Below, piece by piece: positions 25,457 to 34,729 of a stretch of 64,000 bases of DNA. The position numbers and the translations under genes are program-made. This stretch comes from Thermogutta terrifontis (GTDB lineage Bacteria > Planctomycetota > Planctomycetia > Pirellulales > Thermoguttaceae): the NCBI RefSeq assembly GCF_002277955.1, contig NZ_CP018477.1, forward strand, positions 3,369,206 through 3,433,205, in the 5' to 3' direction. The notes below the pieces were generated by a model. The model worked only from the letters and a program-made list of their open reading frames with translations, made no database searches and had not been told where the DNA came from. Positions within the stretch are counted from its first letter, which is position 1. The number at the start of each line of letters is the position of its first letter.

Positions 25457-27004
25457 ATGGTGAAGCGCGTTGTCTGGCAGCGATTTAGGGCTGGCATTTT
25501 GGTAGCAGGATTCCTCTGGTTTCTGACGTCGGCTGGGATGCTCCCAGCGCGGGAAACCGCGCCCTCACGCCCAAACATTCTCTTTATTTGCGTGGACGAC
25601 CTTAAACCTGTTCTCGGCTGCTACGGCGATCCGATCGCCAGGACGCCGAATATGGATCGTCTAGCACGGCGGGGGATGCGCTTTGAACTGGCCTTCTGCA
25701 ACCAAGCCGTGTGCGCCCCCTCCCGGAACGATCTGATGCTCGGATCGCGCTCCACCACCATTGGAATCTACGGCTTGAGCGAGAATTTTCGCAGCGCTGT
25801 CCCCAATGCCGTCACCATGCCCCAGTACTTCATGAAATATGGCTACCGCACAGAATCGGTGGGCAAGGTGTTTCACGTGGGCCACGGAAATCACGACGAT
25901 CCTGCTTCATGGAGTGTTCCCAGTGTCATTGAGAAGGTGGTTGAGTACGTTGACCCGAAAAACTCCGCCAACGGACAATTGACACGGGAAGAAGCCTATT
26001 TTACCAATCAGAAACTCGACCAGATCGGCCGTCTTCCCCGCGGCGCAGCCTGGGAGAAACTGGACGTTCCGGACACGGCTTATGCCGATGGACGAATTGC
26101 CGAAGAAGGCATCAAGCGATTGCGTGCAGCCAAAGAGCGGCTCGAGAAGGAAGGGACCCCGTTCTTTATCGCTCTGGGGTTTGTCAAACCGCATCTGCCA
26201 TTCACCGCACCGAAAAAGTACTGGGATCTCTATAACCCTGCGGAGTTCAGGCTTGCCACCTACCAGGAATTACCCCTGGGAGCTCCCCCGATCGCCGGCA
26301 AGCGGGGCGGTGAAATCCTCAACTATGATCCTCTAAGCATGGAAAATCTGAAGACCGACGACATTCAACGCACGTTGATCCACGGTTATTACGCCGCCAC
26401 AAGTTTCGCCGATGCCCAGATCGGAAAAGTCCTCGATGAACTTGACCGCCTCGGTCTCGCTGATTCGACTATCATCGTGCTATGGGGTGATAATGGGTTC
26501 CATCTGGGTGACCATGGCATTTGGACCAAACACACGAACTACGAGCAGGCGGTGCGCATTCCCCTGATTATCGTGGCACCGGGTATCACTCCACCAGGTT
26601 CTGTCACGCGCCAGGTGGCCGAAAATGTGGATATCTTTCCCACTCTGGCCGAATTGGCAGGCCTACCGCGTCCAACGGGTCCGCAGCCCATTGAGGGTGT
26701 CAGCCTGGTGCCGGCGCTCCGTGATCCAAATGCCCGGGTAGACGATCACGCTTATCACTGCTTTCCGCGAGGCGAGGTCATGGGACGGGCCATCCGCACG
26801 GAGCGGTACCGGCTTGTGGAATGGAAAAAGATCGGAGCCCCGACCAGCACTGCGCAGTATGAGCTGTACGACTATCAAACTGATCCGGAAGAGCGCGAAA
26901 ACCTCGTGGACAAACTTCCCGAGGTGGCCCAAAAGCTCAAGGCGATCCTCGCTCGGTATCCGGAGGCGGCCATCCCCTTGGCCCAGCGACGCAAAAACCG
27001 TTAG
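25457..27004 (+). CDS. Secreted sulfatase, iduronate-2-sulfatase-like
   Basis: Hydrolyses sulfate esters, most likely from sulfated polysaccharides. Planctomycetes carry many such enzymes. The 515-residue product begins at an ATG preceded by AGGAGGG and has a signal peptide (F-R-A-G-I-L-V-A-G-F-L-W-F-L). Catalytic features: I-C-V-D-D-L-K with the metal Asp pair (47-48), and C-A-P-S-R with Cys86 to be converted to formylglycine by an FGE enzyme. Later come a H-L-P-F segment and W-G-D-N-G-F-H-L-G-D-H with the remaining metal ligands. The context Q-A-V-C-A-P-S-R and V-D-D-L-K-P fits the iduronate-2-sulfatase branch. The long in-frame extension to 25205 runs through repeat DNA and is not coding. 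Confidence 0.9.
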   Translation: MVKRVVWQRFRAGILVAGFLWFLTSAGMLPARETAPSRPNILFICVDDLKPVLGCYGDPIARTPNMDRLARRGMRFELAFCNQAVCAPSRNDLMLGSRSTTIGIYGLSENFRSAVPNAVTMPQYFMKYGYRTESVGKVFHVGHGNHDDPASWSVPSVIEKVVEYVDPKNSANGQLTREEAYFTNQKLDQIGRLPRGAAWEKLDVPDTAYADGRIAEEGIKRLRAAKERLEKEGTPFFIALGFVKPHLPFTAPKKYWDLYNPAEFRLATYQELPLGAPPIAGKRGGEILNYDPLSMENLKTDDIQRTLIHGYYAATSFADAQIGKVLDELDRLGLADSTIIVLWGDNGFHLGDHGIWTKHTNYEQAVRIPLIIVAPGITPPGSVTRQVAENVDIFPTLAELAGLPRPTGPQPIEGVSLVPALRDPNARVDDHAYHCFPRGEVMGRAIRTERYRLVEWKKIGAPTSTAQYELYDYQTDPEERENLVDKLPEVAQKLKAILARYPEAAIPLAQRRKNR

Positions 27005-27010
27005 GGCATT

Positions 27011-29020
27011 TCATTCGACGACAACCACCGCTTCCGCAAATCCCAACAGGAATTGAGGCGCCGAGTTTTCCCATGGGCAGGCCACGTCGAGCGTCACAAT
27101 ATGGCGGCCGGGCTGGGCGTTCCTGGGGACTTCCACCGTGAGCGTGACCCCAGTTTCCGTTCGCGCTGCTGCCAAAATGGGGGACCATCCCTTCCAGGAA
27201 TGGCGTGCCGCCGGCACCCGTGATTTGCGCCACGAGAATGGCGGAACTGCCCGCACCCGGAACTCCGCCTCCCTCTTCAAATGATTGAAAACCACCACTT
27301 TGAAATTCGCGATACCGCCCGCTTTTACAGATTGCTCGTAAGGATCCGCCCTGACCCACAGTTCGTCCATTCCAAAATGCGGGTCCGGCCAGGGAAACAA
27401 CTGGGCCAGCAGTTGACGCCGTTCTTTCAATCGGCCGATGATCGCCTGGCAAAAATCGGGAGTAAACCGAAACGCTCGATCCACATGACAGTTGAACATG
27501 TGAGTCGGCCGCAGTTTCATCACCAGTTCAAGGCATCGCTGAAACCCCATTCCGTCATGAAGAAAATTCCTGTTTTGAATGCAGTAATCATCGATACCTG
27601 ACGGCGTGAACGAATCACCCACAAAGAAAAGCCGATCCGAACCTGTTTCGACCAGTAGTGCCCCGTGGTAGAGTGTTTGTCCCGGGAATTCGAACGCGGT
27701 CAGACGAAACTCATGCCACGAGAGACTCGTCCCATCTGCGAGAATATGATCCACTGCAATTTGAGAGGGTGAAATACATGGCAAACGCCACGCCAGTGGT
27801 CGGCTAACCACACTTGCCACCGACGGCACAGCGTAGCAAGGGCAACCGAACCTTTGCAGGAACTCGGGGATGGCGTCCACGTGGTCGTCATGGTAATGGG
27901 TGATCCACAGACCCTCCACCCGCTTGATCGTGCCCTGGGAGAGCATGCTCTCTAACGCCTCAATAACCTGGCGAGTCCCGCAATCCATAACAAAGGCCGC
28001 TCGATCTTTAGAGATAAGAATCCAGCTTGTTCCGATATGCCGGAGATAGGAAGGTACCTCCAGGGTTTCCTGGAATGGTAACTGATCGGGCTGTCCCGCA
28101 AATTCTGTGAAAAGTTCAGGGAAATAGTGCCGCAGTGCCGACGTGGAGACGTAATTCCGGTATGCTTTCTCGAGACGTTCGAGAACCAGCGCGATGGCCT
28201 GACGCGGGTCGGTCACAATTCCTCCGTGCGAGGTGACAAGAAAATCAGGTTTGAGCTCCAGGACACGATTCAGGCTCGCCTTCAGCCATTCCTGGGCGCC
28301 CAGATACCCGTGGTAATCAGATATTCGCCTTTGTCCCCGCTGAAACCCTTTCTGAAGGGAGTAAAGATCGGGAAGCTGTCCGGGCCCGTACAGCAGATCG
28401 CCGCAGAAAACGATTCGTCGGCCGTCCACCTCCACACAGTAGCTGACCGCACCGTCCGTGTGCCCCGGTGTTGCAAGCACTGAAATCCGGCCTGGTCCCC
28501 AGGTAAAGGAATCGCCGTCTCGAACGGTTCGGGTCACGGCTATGGGTTCAGGGAACGTCCAATGATGCGGATGCTGGTTGTAGATGTGCCATCGGGTCCC
28601 CGGCGCAGCCCAGTAATCCGTGACATGGGTGAAGAGTTTGAGCTCGCTTTCCGGGACAACAACTTCAATTTCTGCCGAATTCCTTTCAAGGCCCGAGGCC
28701 TGCTCCCGATGGTGATGGGTCACGAACACCGTGCTGATTTTCAGGCCTTGTTGCTCTGCCCAGTCAAACACCTCTCCGTCACCGCAGTCAAAAAGTGCCA
28801 GCTCGTGACTGTTTCTCAACACTCCCACGTGAACCGGTCCGCAAAACACGCCGACGTGATCGGTGAGCCAGTTGACGGTCCCCGGTTTCGCTGGAATTTC
28901 CGTGTCCACTCCTGCCAAGGATCGTGGAGTGGCCAACAGCAAAGGAGCCCCGAGCGAACCCCGGAGAAGCCCTCTCCGGGATAAACGGCGACCGTGGACA
29001 CAAATTTCGGCAGACTTCAT
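27011..29020 (-). CDS. Exported protein with two tandem metallo-beta-lactamase domains
   Basis: A 669-residue protein with a Tat-like signal (R-R-G-L-L-R-G-S, residues 15-22). The first MBL domain (about 45-290) carries T-H-H-H-R-E-Q in place of T-H-x-H-x-D-H, so Asp and the last His of the zinc motif are replaced, while T-P-G-H-T-D-G, C-G-D and a T-S-H-G segment survive. The second (about 325-540) has an intact T-H-Y-H-D-D-H (374-380) and F-V-G-D-S-F, but F-P-G-Q-T in place of P-G-H-T. A beta domain ends the protein. GGAGG lies eight bases before the ATG at 29020. It converges on the sulfatase. The substrate is unknown. Confidence 0.75.
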   Translation of the reverse strand: MKSAEICVHGRRLSRRGLLRGSLGAPLLLATPRSLAGVDTEIPAKPGTVNWLTDHVGVFCGPVHVGVLRNSHELALFDCGDGEVFDWAEQQGLKISTVFVTHHHREQASGLERNSAEIEVVVPESELKLFTHVTDYWAAPGTRWHIYNQHPHHWTFPEPIAVTRTVRDGDSFTWGPGRISVLATPGHTDGAVSYCVEVDGRRIVFCGDLLYGPGQLPDLYSLQKGFQRGQRRISDYHGYLGAQEWLKASLNRVLELKPDFLVTSHGGIVTDPRQAIALVLERLEKAYRNYVSTSALRHYFPELFTEFAGQPDQLPFQETLEVPSYLRHIGTSWILISKDRAAFVMDCGTRQVIEALESMLSQGTIKRVEGLWITHYHDDHVDAIPEFLQRFGCPCYAVPSVASVVSRPLAWRLPCISPSQIAVDHILADGTSLSWHEFRLTAFEFPGQTLYHGALLVETGSDRLFFVGDSFTPSGIDDYCIQNRNFLHDGMGFQRCLELVMKLRPTHMFNCHVDRAFRFTPDFCQAIIGRLKERRQLLAQLFPWPDPHFGMDELWVRADPYEQSVKAGGIANFKVVVFNHLKREAEFRVRAVPPFSWRKSRVPAARHSWKGWSPILAAARTETGVTLTVEVPRNAQPGRHIVTLDVACPWENSAPQFLLGFAEAVVVVE

Positions 29021-29309
29021 CTGATCAGCCTCCAGAAATTGACTATTTGGGCAACTCCTACCGTTCGTCCCCTTCATGCAACCGGGTGCCTCCAGTATGT
29101 CCCTCGCCGTACTGAAATCAAGCGGCCACACCGATCTGCGAAACGAGCAAGGAGACGATGCTGCTCCGCGATTCAAAATGAATAATCATTCAGGTGCAAC
29201 ATTTGCGGCGGGCACTTGTTTGTCCCTATCCTTTTTCACGGAACCGTAAAATCAGCGTGGCTGCATCGGGGGATCACATTCCTTTCGGGCGATTACAAGA
29301 AGGCCCACT

Positions 29310-29510
29310 GCTGATCCATCTTCACTTTTGCAAAGACTATTGAGATGACATGGGCGCAATTTGTTGTAGGGGCAACTCATGAATTGTCCCTACCGTAAGG
29401 TCCCGCCGGGTTGAATCCCGCTCCCACACGAACCCGCGTGGAGGTCCGCGTTCCCATCGGCGGCACAAAGTGGGGATGTGTCAGGGCCTGCTGGCCACGA
29501 CCAGTTGAAC
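29310..29510 (+). repeat. Interspersed intergenic repeat, copy C
   Basis: Best-preserved full copy: CTTCACTTTTGCAAAG, GACATGGGCGCAATTTGTT, palindromic core 29366-29393 (GTAGGGGCAACTCATG then GAATTGTCCCTAC), then the tail GGAGGTCCGCGTTCCCATCGG and AAGTGGGGATGTGTCAGG. The tail matches copy B and also the 3470-3490 region after copy A (GGGGATGTGTCAGG). It lies in the 620-base spacer between the double-MBL gene and the membrane-protein gene at 29640; nothing else is recognised there. Confidence 0.75.
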
Positions 29511-29639
29511 CTGCATGTCGTGAATCTGGCGGAGCCACGTACAATTGGGCATACACTGTCTCGGCGAGTTAACGTGAAGGCGGATCATCCGCCATGAGGT
29601 CCAATCACCCGCTTGTTATGCTTCCAGAGGAGTGTTTCC

Positions 29640-30314
29640 ATGCCAGACGAATCCAATGAGCACTCCAACTCAGAAGTTCAGCACAACGAGCAAAACGAAT
29701 CTGGTTTTGCGGAACTCCTGCGCTACACGCTGGCTGGATATATCGGTGGACTTGTCGCGGGTGTGATTCTTGACACGCTGGGTTTTCAAAGGGCTGCTCT
29801 CGGTCAGTGGCTGGTGAGAACGCTGGGCGGTGAAGCCGAAAGTATCTTTGAAGGCCTTTTTGCACTTCGCCAACGGATCTTGAGAAAAAGTGCGTCCATC
29901 GCCGAAAGCTACGCCTGGGGCAAATTCCTGGGGATGATCGCTCCCTGGATCATTGACGCCCTCAGCCGACTCCTGGGGCTGGATGTGTACGGCGTCGAGG
30001 GGTTCTACATCCCATATTTTTACGCGATGAGCGACCAGATCGGTGCGAATCTTGCCGGAATTTTTCACTTCCGCCAGGAAACCGGCGACTGGAAAACGGC
30101 CTTTCGCAGGTATTTCCGTCATCCTGTCATGCTGGCCAGTTTAGGGATCATCCTCATCGTTCCCATCGGGCTTCTCGTGGCACGTCTTTTGGGATTCAGC
30201 CCCACCACACAGGTAGCCACAGCGATCGAAATCATCGCTTCCAATTTGTGCTGGATACCTCCTGCGGTTGGCTGGTTGACAGAGAAGCGTCACGTCATAA
30301 AGTCCAGTAAATGA
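29640..30314 (+). CDS. Unknown membrane protein upstream of the Csx3-like gene
   Basis: A 224-residue protein that I cannot assign to a family. After a polar, Glu/Asn-rich start there are about four hydrophobic stretches: [14 protein letters not shown] near residue 30, [12 protein letters not shown] near 90, [14 protein letters not shown] near 165, and [10 protein letters not shown] near 200. The ATG follows GAGGAG by seven bases. It is on the same strand as the Csx3-AAA gene, 285 bases ahead, so co-transcription is possible but not shown. Membrane proteins do occur as partners in cyclic-oligoadenylate systems; any such link is speculative. Confidence 0.55.
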   Translation: MPDESNEHSNSEVQHNEQNESGFAELLRYTLAGYIGGLVAGVILDTLGFQRAALGQWLVRTLGGEAESIFEGLFALRQRILRKSASIAESYAWGKFLGMIAPWIIDALSRLLGLDVYGVEGFYIPYFYAMSDQIGANLAGIFHFRQETGDWKTAFRRYFRHPVMLASLGIILIVPIGLLVARLLGFSPTTQVATAIEIIASNLCWIPPAVGWLTEKRHVIKSSK

Positions 30315-30599
30315 ATGGGACGACTAATTGCACAGATAATGGCGAGTGCCTCCCAAAATACCAGACGCTCCTGGCTAAATACTCGCATAAAATCGCGAGA
30401 CAGAATAAAAAAATTATTCAGAGTGAGTATCGGGGAGAATCGTTTTTCAGTCGCAAAAGGATCTGCCACGATTTACAATCGATCGGAGCAAGGGATCATG
30501 GGACATTTCGGAATGTCTCAGGGAGATGTTGGCATCTCGATTCCGAATCACGGCGAAATAAACAAGCCAATTCGATGAAAAATGACGAGGAAGTGGGCC

Positions 30600-31910
30600 A
30601 TGGACCACGAAACCAGGTGGTTTTCCATTCAGCAGAAGTCGAATGAAACCGTGATCACTTTTCATCCAAAGCCCGATGTTCGGTTTTGGCCGCCGTCTGT
30701 TCTCCGCGAAAATCCCCTCCCTCGAAATTTGGTCCGGGGTGGAAAAGTCGTGATCACAGGAGCGGGATCTGTCTGGATGTACGCCCATGCGGCTGCCTTG
30801 ACCGCAGCGGAAGGTGGCTGCGTGGAGGTGCGCAAGCCACAGGATCAAGCTGGCCGGAATGTGGGCGACGCCTCAACTCCGCCATCGTTTTCTCCCCGGG
30901 ATTTCTTCACAGTGCATCACCGGGAGTTTGGTGACGAGCACAGCATCGCCCTTGTGAAGCTGGATATCAGGCCCAGCCCCCCGCTGACGAAGACGGAAAT
31001 ATCGAAAGTCGTCGAGGCGGTCGGCGACGAGCTGAAGAGGCTACCGGGTGAATCAACGGTCTGTTTGACGGGCTCCGGCCCGGTGGAGGTCTATGCGGGA
31101 ATTGCGTCGGTCGCGGTTTCCCAAGGGATTTCTCGCATCGTTTGTATTTCCCCGCGGGATGGATACGTTTTCGTTTGGCCACCCGATGGGGCAGCACCCA
31201 AGTTAACCTCGGAGACCATTGACTGGATTCACGGTTTGCTTCGGCCAAAGCAGGGTTCCGTCACTTTGGGGGTGGTGGGTGATCCCAATTGCGGCAAATC
31301 GGTATTGAGCAGAGCGCTCTATTACTGCGCTATAAGGGCCAGCTATTGGGCCTGGCGTTTTGATTCGGATGGTCAGTCTCCGACACCCGAGTGGTACCTG
31401 CTTCTTCGCCAGGAATCGCCAGAACAGGCCGAGCAATTGCGGAAGTTGCAGAAAATCGGCTGGACAAATGAAATGGAAGAGATCTTAACCCGACAACTGG
31501 CCATCGCCCGCGATTATTTCGATGTCCTCATTGTGGATCTGCCGGGAGGTAATCTAAAGGTCTCACCGCCTCAGCGCATCCCACCCGGACGTGAAGAATT
31601 ATTCCAATTGGTAGACAGGTTCATCATTGTGTATCAGGATCATGGCTTACCCCAGCCGTGGATCGACGCTCTTCAGCAACATCGGCTGGCGGAGCGAATT
31701 GTCGCAATGATTGCCTCGGCCAATCCTCGCGAGCAGACAAGTTTGACCTTCAGCAAAACGGGCAACAATATTTGGGAAGGGCGTGCCACCGGCCTGGATC
31801 GCGGGGTGGAGTTGAATCACATTGTGAACTCCTATCACAATACACTTCTTCCATTCTGGAACATCCTACTTGCCCGCCAGGGAGGGCCCGGCTCAAATCA
31901 GGATCGCTGA
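30600..31910 (+). CDS. Two Csx3-like domains fused to a P-loop ATPase
   Basis: A 436-residue protein. Two consecutive segments share the core of Csx3, a ring nuclease/cyclic-oligoadenylate binder of type III CRISPR systems: G-K-V-V-I-T-G-A-G-S-V-W-M-Y-A (48-62) and S-T-V-C-L-T-G-S-G-P-V-E-V-Y-A (152-166), compared with the family's V-I-S-G-R-G-P-I-W-L-Y. The D-P-R motif of Csx3 appears as S-P-R-D-G (184-188) in the second copy and is absent from the first; the family His is not evident, so cleavage activity is uncertain. A nucleotide-binding domain follows: Walker A G-D-P-N-C-G-K-S (227-234) and Walker B-like F-D-V-L-I-V-D-L-P-G (307-316). Csx3-AAA fusions are known, but two Csx3 copies in one chain are unusual to my knowledge. 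Start: ATG 30600 with GAGGAA eight bases upstream; ATG 30582 is possible. The family call is by eye. Confidence 0.7.
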   Translation: MDHETRWFSIQQKSNETVITFHPKPDVRFWPPSVLRENPLPRNLVRGGKVVITGAGSVWMYAHAAALTAAEGGCVEVRKPQDQAGRNVGDASTPPSFSPRDFFTVHHREFGDEHSIALVKLDIRPSPPLTKTEISKVVEAVGDELKRLPGESTVCLTGSGPVEVYAGIASVAVSQGISRIVCISPRDGYVFVWPPDGAAPKLTSETIDWIHGLLRPKQGSVTLGVVGDPNCGKSVLSRALYYCAIRASYWAWRFDSDGQSPTPEWYLLLRQESPEQAEQLRKLQKIGWTNEMEEILTRQLAIARDYFDVLIVDLPGGNLKVSPPQRIPPGREELFQLVDRFIIVYQDHGLPQPWIDALQQHRLAERIVAMIASANPREQTSLTFSKTGNNIWEGRATGLDRGVELNHIVNSYHNTLLPFWNILLARQGGPGSNQDR

Positions 31911-31953
31911 GAGTATCTACGCTTTAATCGAAAGAAATGCAAGCTGGGGTGCT

Positions 31954-33381
31954 TCAGGGCCCGATGCGAGGTGGCGCCAGCCCAGCCGAAATCTTATCCA
32001 AAATGAGAAGCCAATCCTGACCCCGGCCGCTCCCCGGGGCGCGAATCGCGAAGGATTCACTCGGCTTTTTTCGACCACCGTCCTGAACACTTCCCGTGCG
32101 CGGATCAAACCACCACACCTGCACCTCTTCTCTTCTTGCCACATCCCAGTGAACCGTTAGCGATCCGCCCGTGGGCAAATAAACCAGCGCGAACGTGTCA
32201 TCAATAGAGCGGGCAGCACGGCGATGATCGGCCCCTTCCAGCTCGTTACCTTGGATGAGCGATTGATCCGGTACCAGCTTGTACCAGGGACGCTGGGTCA
32301 GGATCGCCCGCATGAGTCCCATCTGAGCACTTCCCGGATGGTGCAGGGCTTCTTTCCACGGCGTGCGTGCGAAAGAGATGGGCTTTCGGGGCGGCTCGTA
32401 CATCTGCCAGATATTGTGGTTTCCGTACGTATGCCCACACGCACCACTCAACATCGACCAGTAGGCTGCCTGGCGGACATCCCAATCGTCGAACCATTGC
32501 TCCCCCTGCTTCCAATTGACAGGATGATCTTCGTAACGTGGCTCACCATCCAAAACAGGCTTGGTAGGCACCAGGTCCCGTAGCGCCAGTGTGGTCTTAT
32601 AGTTGGGGAGATTGAACGCACTATGGCCGGACTGAAACATGTTAAAGGCCAACCAATCATCCCTGTGCAACCACTGTGCGGAATTTGATCCGCCCATCGG
32701 ATGGTAGGTCATCAGATGGGCGCCGCCGTCTCCTTCGGCAAGTCCCGCTGCCAGTCCGCGCACGATGGCCAGATGACGCTCATTTTCGGGATTGCGGTCA
32801 CCACCGAGAATCCAGATGATGGGACGGTCTCGATACCGCTGGCCCAACCATCGCCCGTAAACCCTGGCATTTTCTGGAGTAAAGATCTCCGGTCCCACGC
32901 CCCACTTTTTATTCCACTTATCACCCCAGGTTGGAAGCATTCCAATGAATAAACCAAGCCCTTCCGCCCGCTGAATAATCCAATCGACGTGATCCCAATA
33001 GTCATTATCTGGACCTTCTACGACGGCCGGCCTGGTGGGATCGTTATTCAAAAGCGGTACGTGGCCATAAGCATTGGGGGTATGTAGACCGTCGAGTTCC
33101 GCCAACACCACAGCCTGAATGACGGTAAATCCCTTTTTCGCGCGATCAGTTAAATAAAGTTCTGCTTCCTCGCGATTGAGGCGATGGAACAACTCCCATG
33201 CAGTATCACCGAGATAGAAAAACGGTTCTCCCTTGTCCGTCAGAAGGTAACGTCCATTGTCAGACACTCGGAGACGCTGAGGCGCTCCTGCATTCACGGT
33301 GCGGACTAAAATGAAACCGACTATCAAGACACAAAAACAACTACGGCATATCCAGACGACATTCCGGCCTTTCAGAATCAT
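31954..33381 (-). CDS. Secreted DUF4038 (apiosidase-like) glycoside hydrolase
   Basis: A 475-residue exported TIM-barrel protein with a signal peptide (V-L-I-V-G-F-I-L-V-R-T-V-N-A). Family features: Y-L-L-T-D-K-G-E-P-F-F-Y-L-G-D-T-A-W-E-L-F at the barrel start, the Y-L-x-D-R-x-x-K-G-F-x-V-I-Q-A strand, I-I-W-I-L-G-G-D-R-N-P as a likely catalytic strand, and V-L-D-G-E-P-R-Y-E-D with the second acidic residue. A C-terminal beta domain (about 390-475) with V-W-W-F-D-P-R-T-G resembles the collagen-binding-like module of this family. GAGGAG precedes the ATG. It sits between the Csx3-AAA and CARF-HEPN genes and converges with the former. It shows no relation to them in function. Confidence 0.85.
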   Translation of the reverse strand: MILKGRNVVWICRSCFCVLIVGFILVRTVNAGAPQRLRVSDNGRYLLTDKGEPFFYLGDTAWELFHRLNREEAELYLTDRAKKGFTVIQAVVLAELDGLHTPNAYGHVPLLNNDPTRPAVVEGPDNDYWDHVDWIIQRAEGLGLFIGMLPTWGDKWNKKWGVGPEIFTPENARVYGRWLGQRYRDRPIIWILGGDRNPENERHLAIVRGLAAGLAEGDGGAHLMTYHPMGGSNSAQWLHRDDWLAFNMFQSGHSAFNLPNYKTTLALRDLVPTKPVLDGEPRYEDHPVNWKQGEQWFDDWDVRQAAYWSMLSGACGHTYGNHNIWQMYEPPRKPISFARTPWKEALHHPGSAQMGLMRAILTQRPWYKLVPDQSLIQGNELEGADHRRAARSIDDTFALVYLPTGGSLTVHWDVARREEVQVWWFDPRTGSVQDGGRKKPSESFAIRAPGSGRGQDWLLILDKISAGLAPPRIGP

Positions 33382-33493
33382 ACAACACTCCTCACGGAAA
33401 AATGGTTTTTCTTTTGTCTTCCAGCTTGTACTAAGTCCATTTTACAATGAAACAAAATGAAGCAATTAGTAGCGATACATTAAATCACACCTC

Positions 33494-34729
33494 TTAAGGT
33501 TTCAAGAGTTCCGGCAAACGATCGAAGAGCTCTGACGCCTTTTTGATCAATTCTCGAAACGCCTCTGGCGATTGCATGATGTGCTGCACACGGCTGCGCG
33601 ATGAGCGGCTACCGTGGGCACAGGAGTTCCGGGCATGCTGGAGGTCGATGAGCAATTCCCTGGGATCACCCTCCAGCCGATTGAATAGCTCGGACTCGCC
33701 CTGTTGGCGCAATTCATATGCCAGAGGATCCCCGGGCAAATTGAGGATTCTCGCCGCTGCAATGAGCAGGGCTTCGTACATCAAGATCGCAGCCCGGAAA
33801 TAGTCCCCATGATTCAATGCCTCCAGCGCGGATTGTCGCACTCGGTCAGCATAGTAACTTTGTTGCGTCCACAGGAGGCGTTCCCTGAGCAGGCGGAGCA
33901 ATTCGCTCCCTACCGCATCGGTCCTTTGCTTAGCCTGCTTATTTAGAGATTGTGCTTTGGATCGCGCTATGTGAAGCTGATTCGTATTTTCCAAAAACCA
34001 ACTCTCTTCCGCATCCACCCCCAGGCATCGCGCAAGGGGTGCATAGTTTCCGGTGAGCTTGAGAATGGCTGCCGCCTCGGTGGCTTCCACCAACTGCTGA
34101 CAGATGGGCAACTCGATGACCGGCGTAATATCCCCCTGACGGGCTTCAAAAACACCAGAGAAGAATCGGACATTTTTCACGCCGTGAGTCCAGCGCATTA
34201 AAGAGATGACAAAGGCAGCGATCACCGGCATGTGACGAAAGCCATGGCTGATATCGAATATAACATCGTTACCGTGCGGAACATTGTCGAATAAAGCCCT
34301 CGCGATCTGTTGCTGAGATTGTGGATCGAGCGCCTCACCGATCAGGCATAAGCGCAACTCGAGAGGCCGCGCATGTTCATTGAGGATCTGTTCCCACTTT
34401 TGTAAAGATTTCGAATCAACATTTCTGGCTATGACGCGATCGTCAATGCGACAGTACTCTTCCTCATCGATTGCATCTTGGTTGGGAATGACTCGAATGA
34501 GCTCAGACCAAAGCGAAGCCGACGTCCCGAGAACGACCCAGCGGTCAATCTCCACACCAATATGCCGCAGATATTCGACTAAAGCCGTCCCAAAAAGAGA
34601 GGTTTCTCTATCAAAGTGGCCACCATTCGGAAGGGTGAAGCGGTATATGGTCTTGCGATACTCCGACCGGGCGTCCTGCGGCTGAATCTTCTGCCCCGTG
34701 CCTAAGAAGCTGATCACACTGCTCGCCAT
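33494..34729 (-). CDS. CARF-HEPN ribonuclease (Csx1/Csx2-like, TIGR02221 type)
   Basis: Type III CRISPR effector: the CARF domain binds cyclic oligoadenylate and activates a HEPN RNase. The 411-residue protein starts M-A-S-S-V-I-S-F-L-G-T-G (residues 6-12), has Y-R-x-x-x-Y-R-F, W-V-V-L-G-T-S-A-S-L-W (64-74) and N-D-V-I-F-D-I-S-H-G-F-R (154-165), all hallmarks of the TIGR02221 CARF family. The C-terminal helical domain ends with A-R-N-S-C-A-H (Arg367 to His372), an intact R-x4-H HEPN site. The start at 34729 is set by AAGGAGG eight bases upstream. No Cas10, other csm/cmr genes or array are in the window, so its activator must come from elsewhere or from a non-CRISPR cyclase. Confidence 0.85.
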   Translation of the reverse strand: MASSVISFLGTGQKIQPQDARSEYRKTIYRFTLPNGGHFDRETSLFGTALVEYLRHIGVEIDRWVVLGTSASLWSELIRVIPNQDAIDEEEYCRIDDRVIARNVDSKSLQKWEQILNEHARPLELRLCLIGEALDPQSQQQIARALFDNVPHGNDVIFDISHGFRHMPVIAAFVISLMRWTHGVKNVRFFSGVFEARQGDITPVIELPICQQLVEATEAAAILKLTGNYAPLARCLGVDAEESWFLENTNQLHIARSKAQSLNKQAKQRTDAVGSELLRLLRERLLWTQQSYYADRVRQSALEALNHGDYFRAAILMYEALLIAAARILNLPGDPLAYELRQQGESELFNRLEGDPRELLIDLQHARNSCAHGSRSSRSRVQHIMQSPEAFRELIKKASELFDRLPELLKP

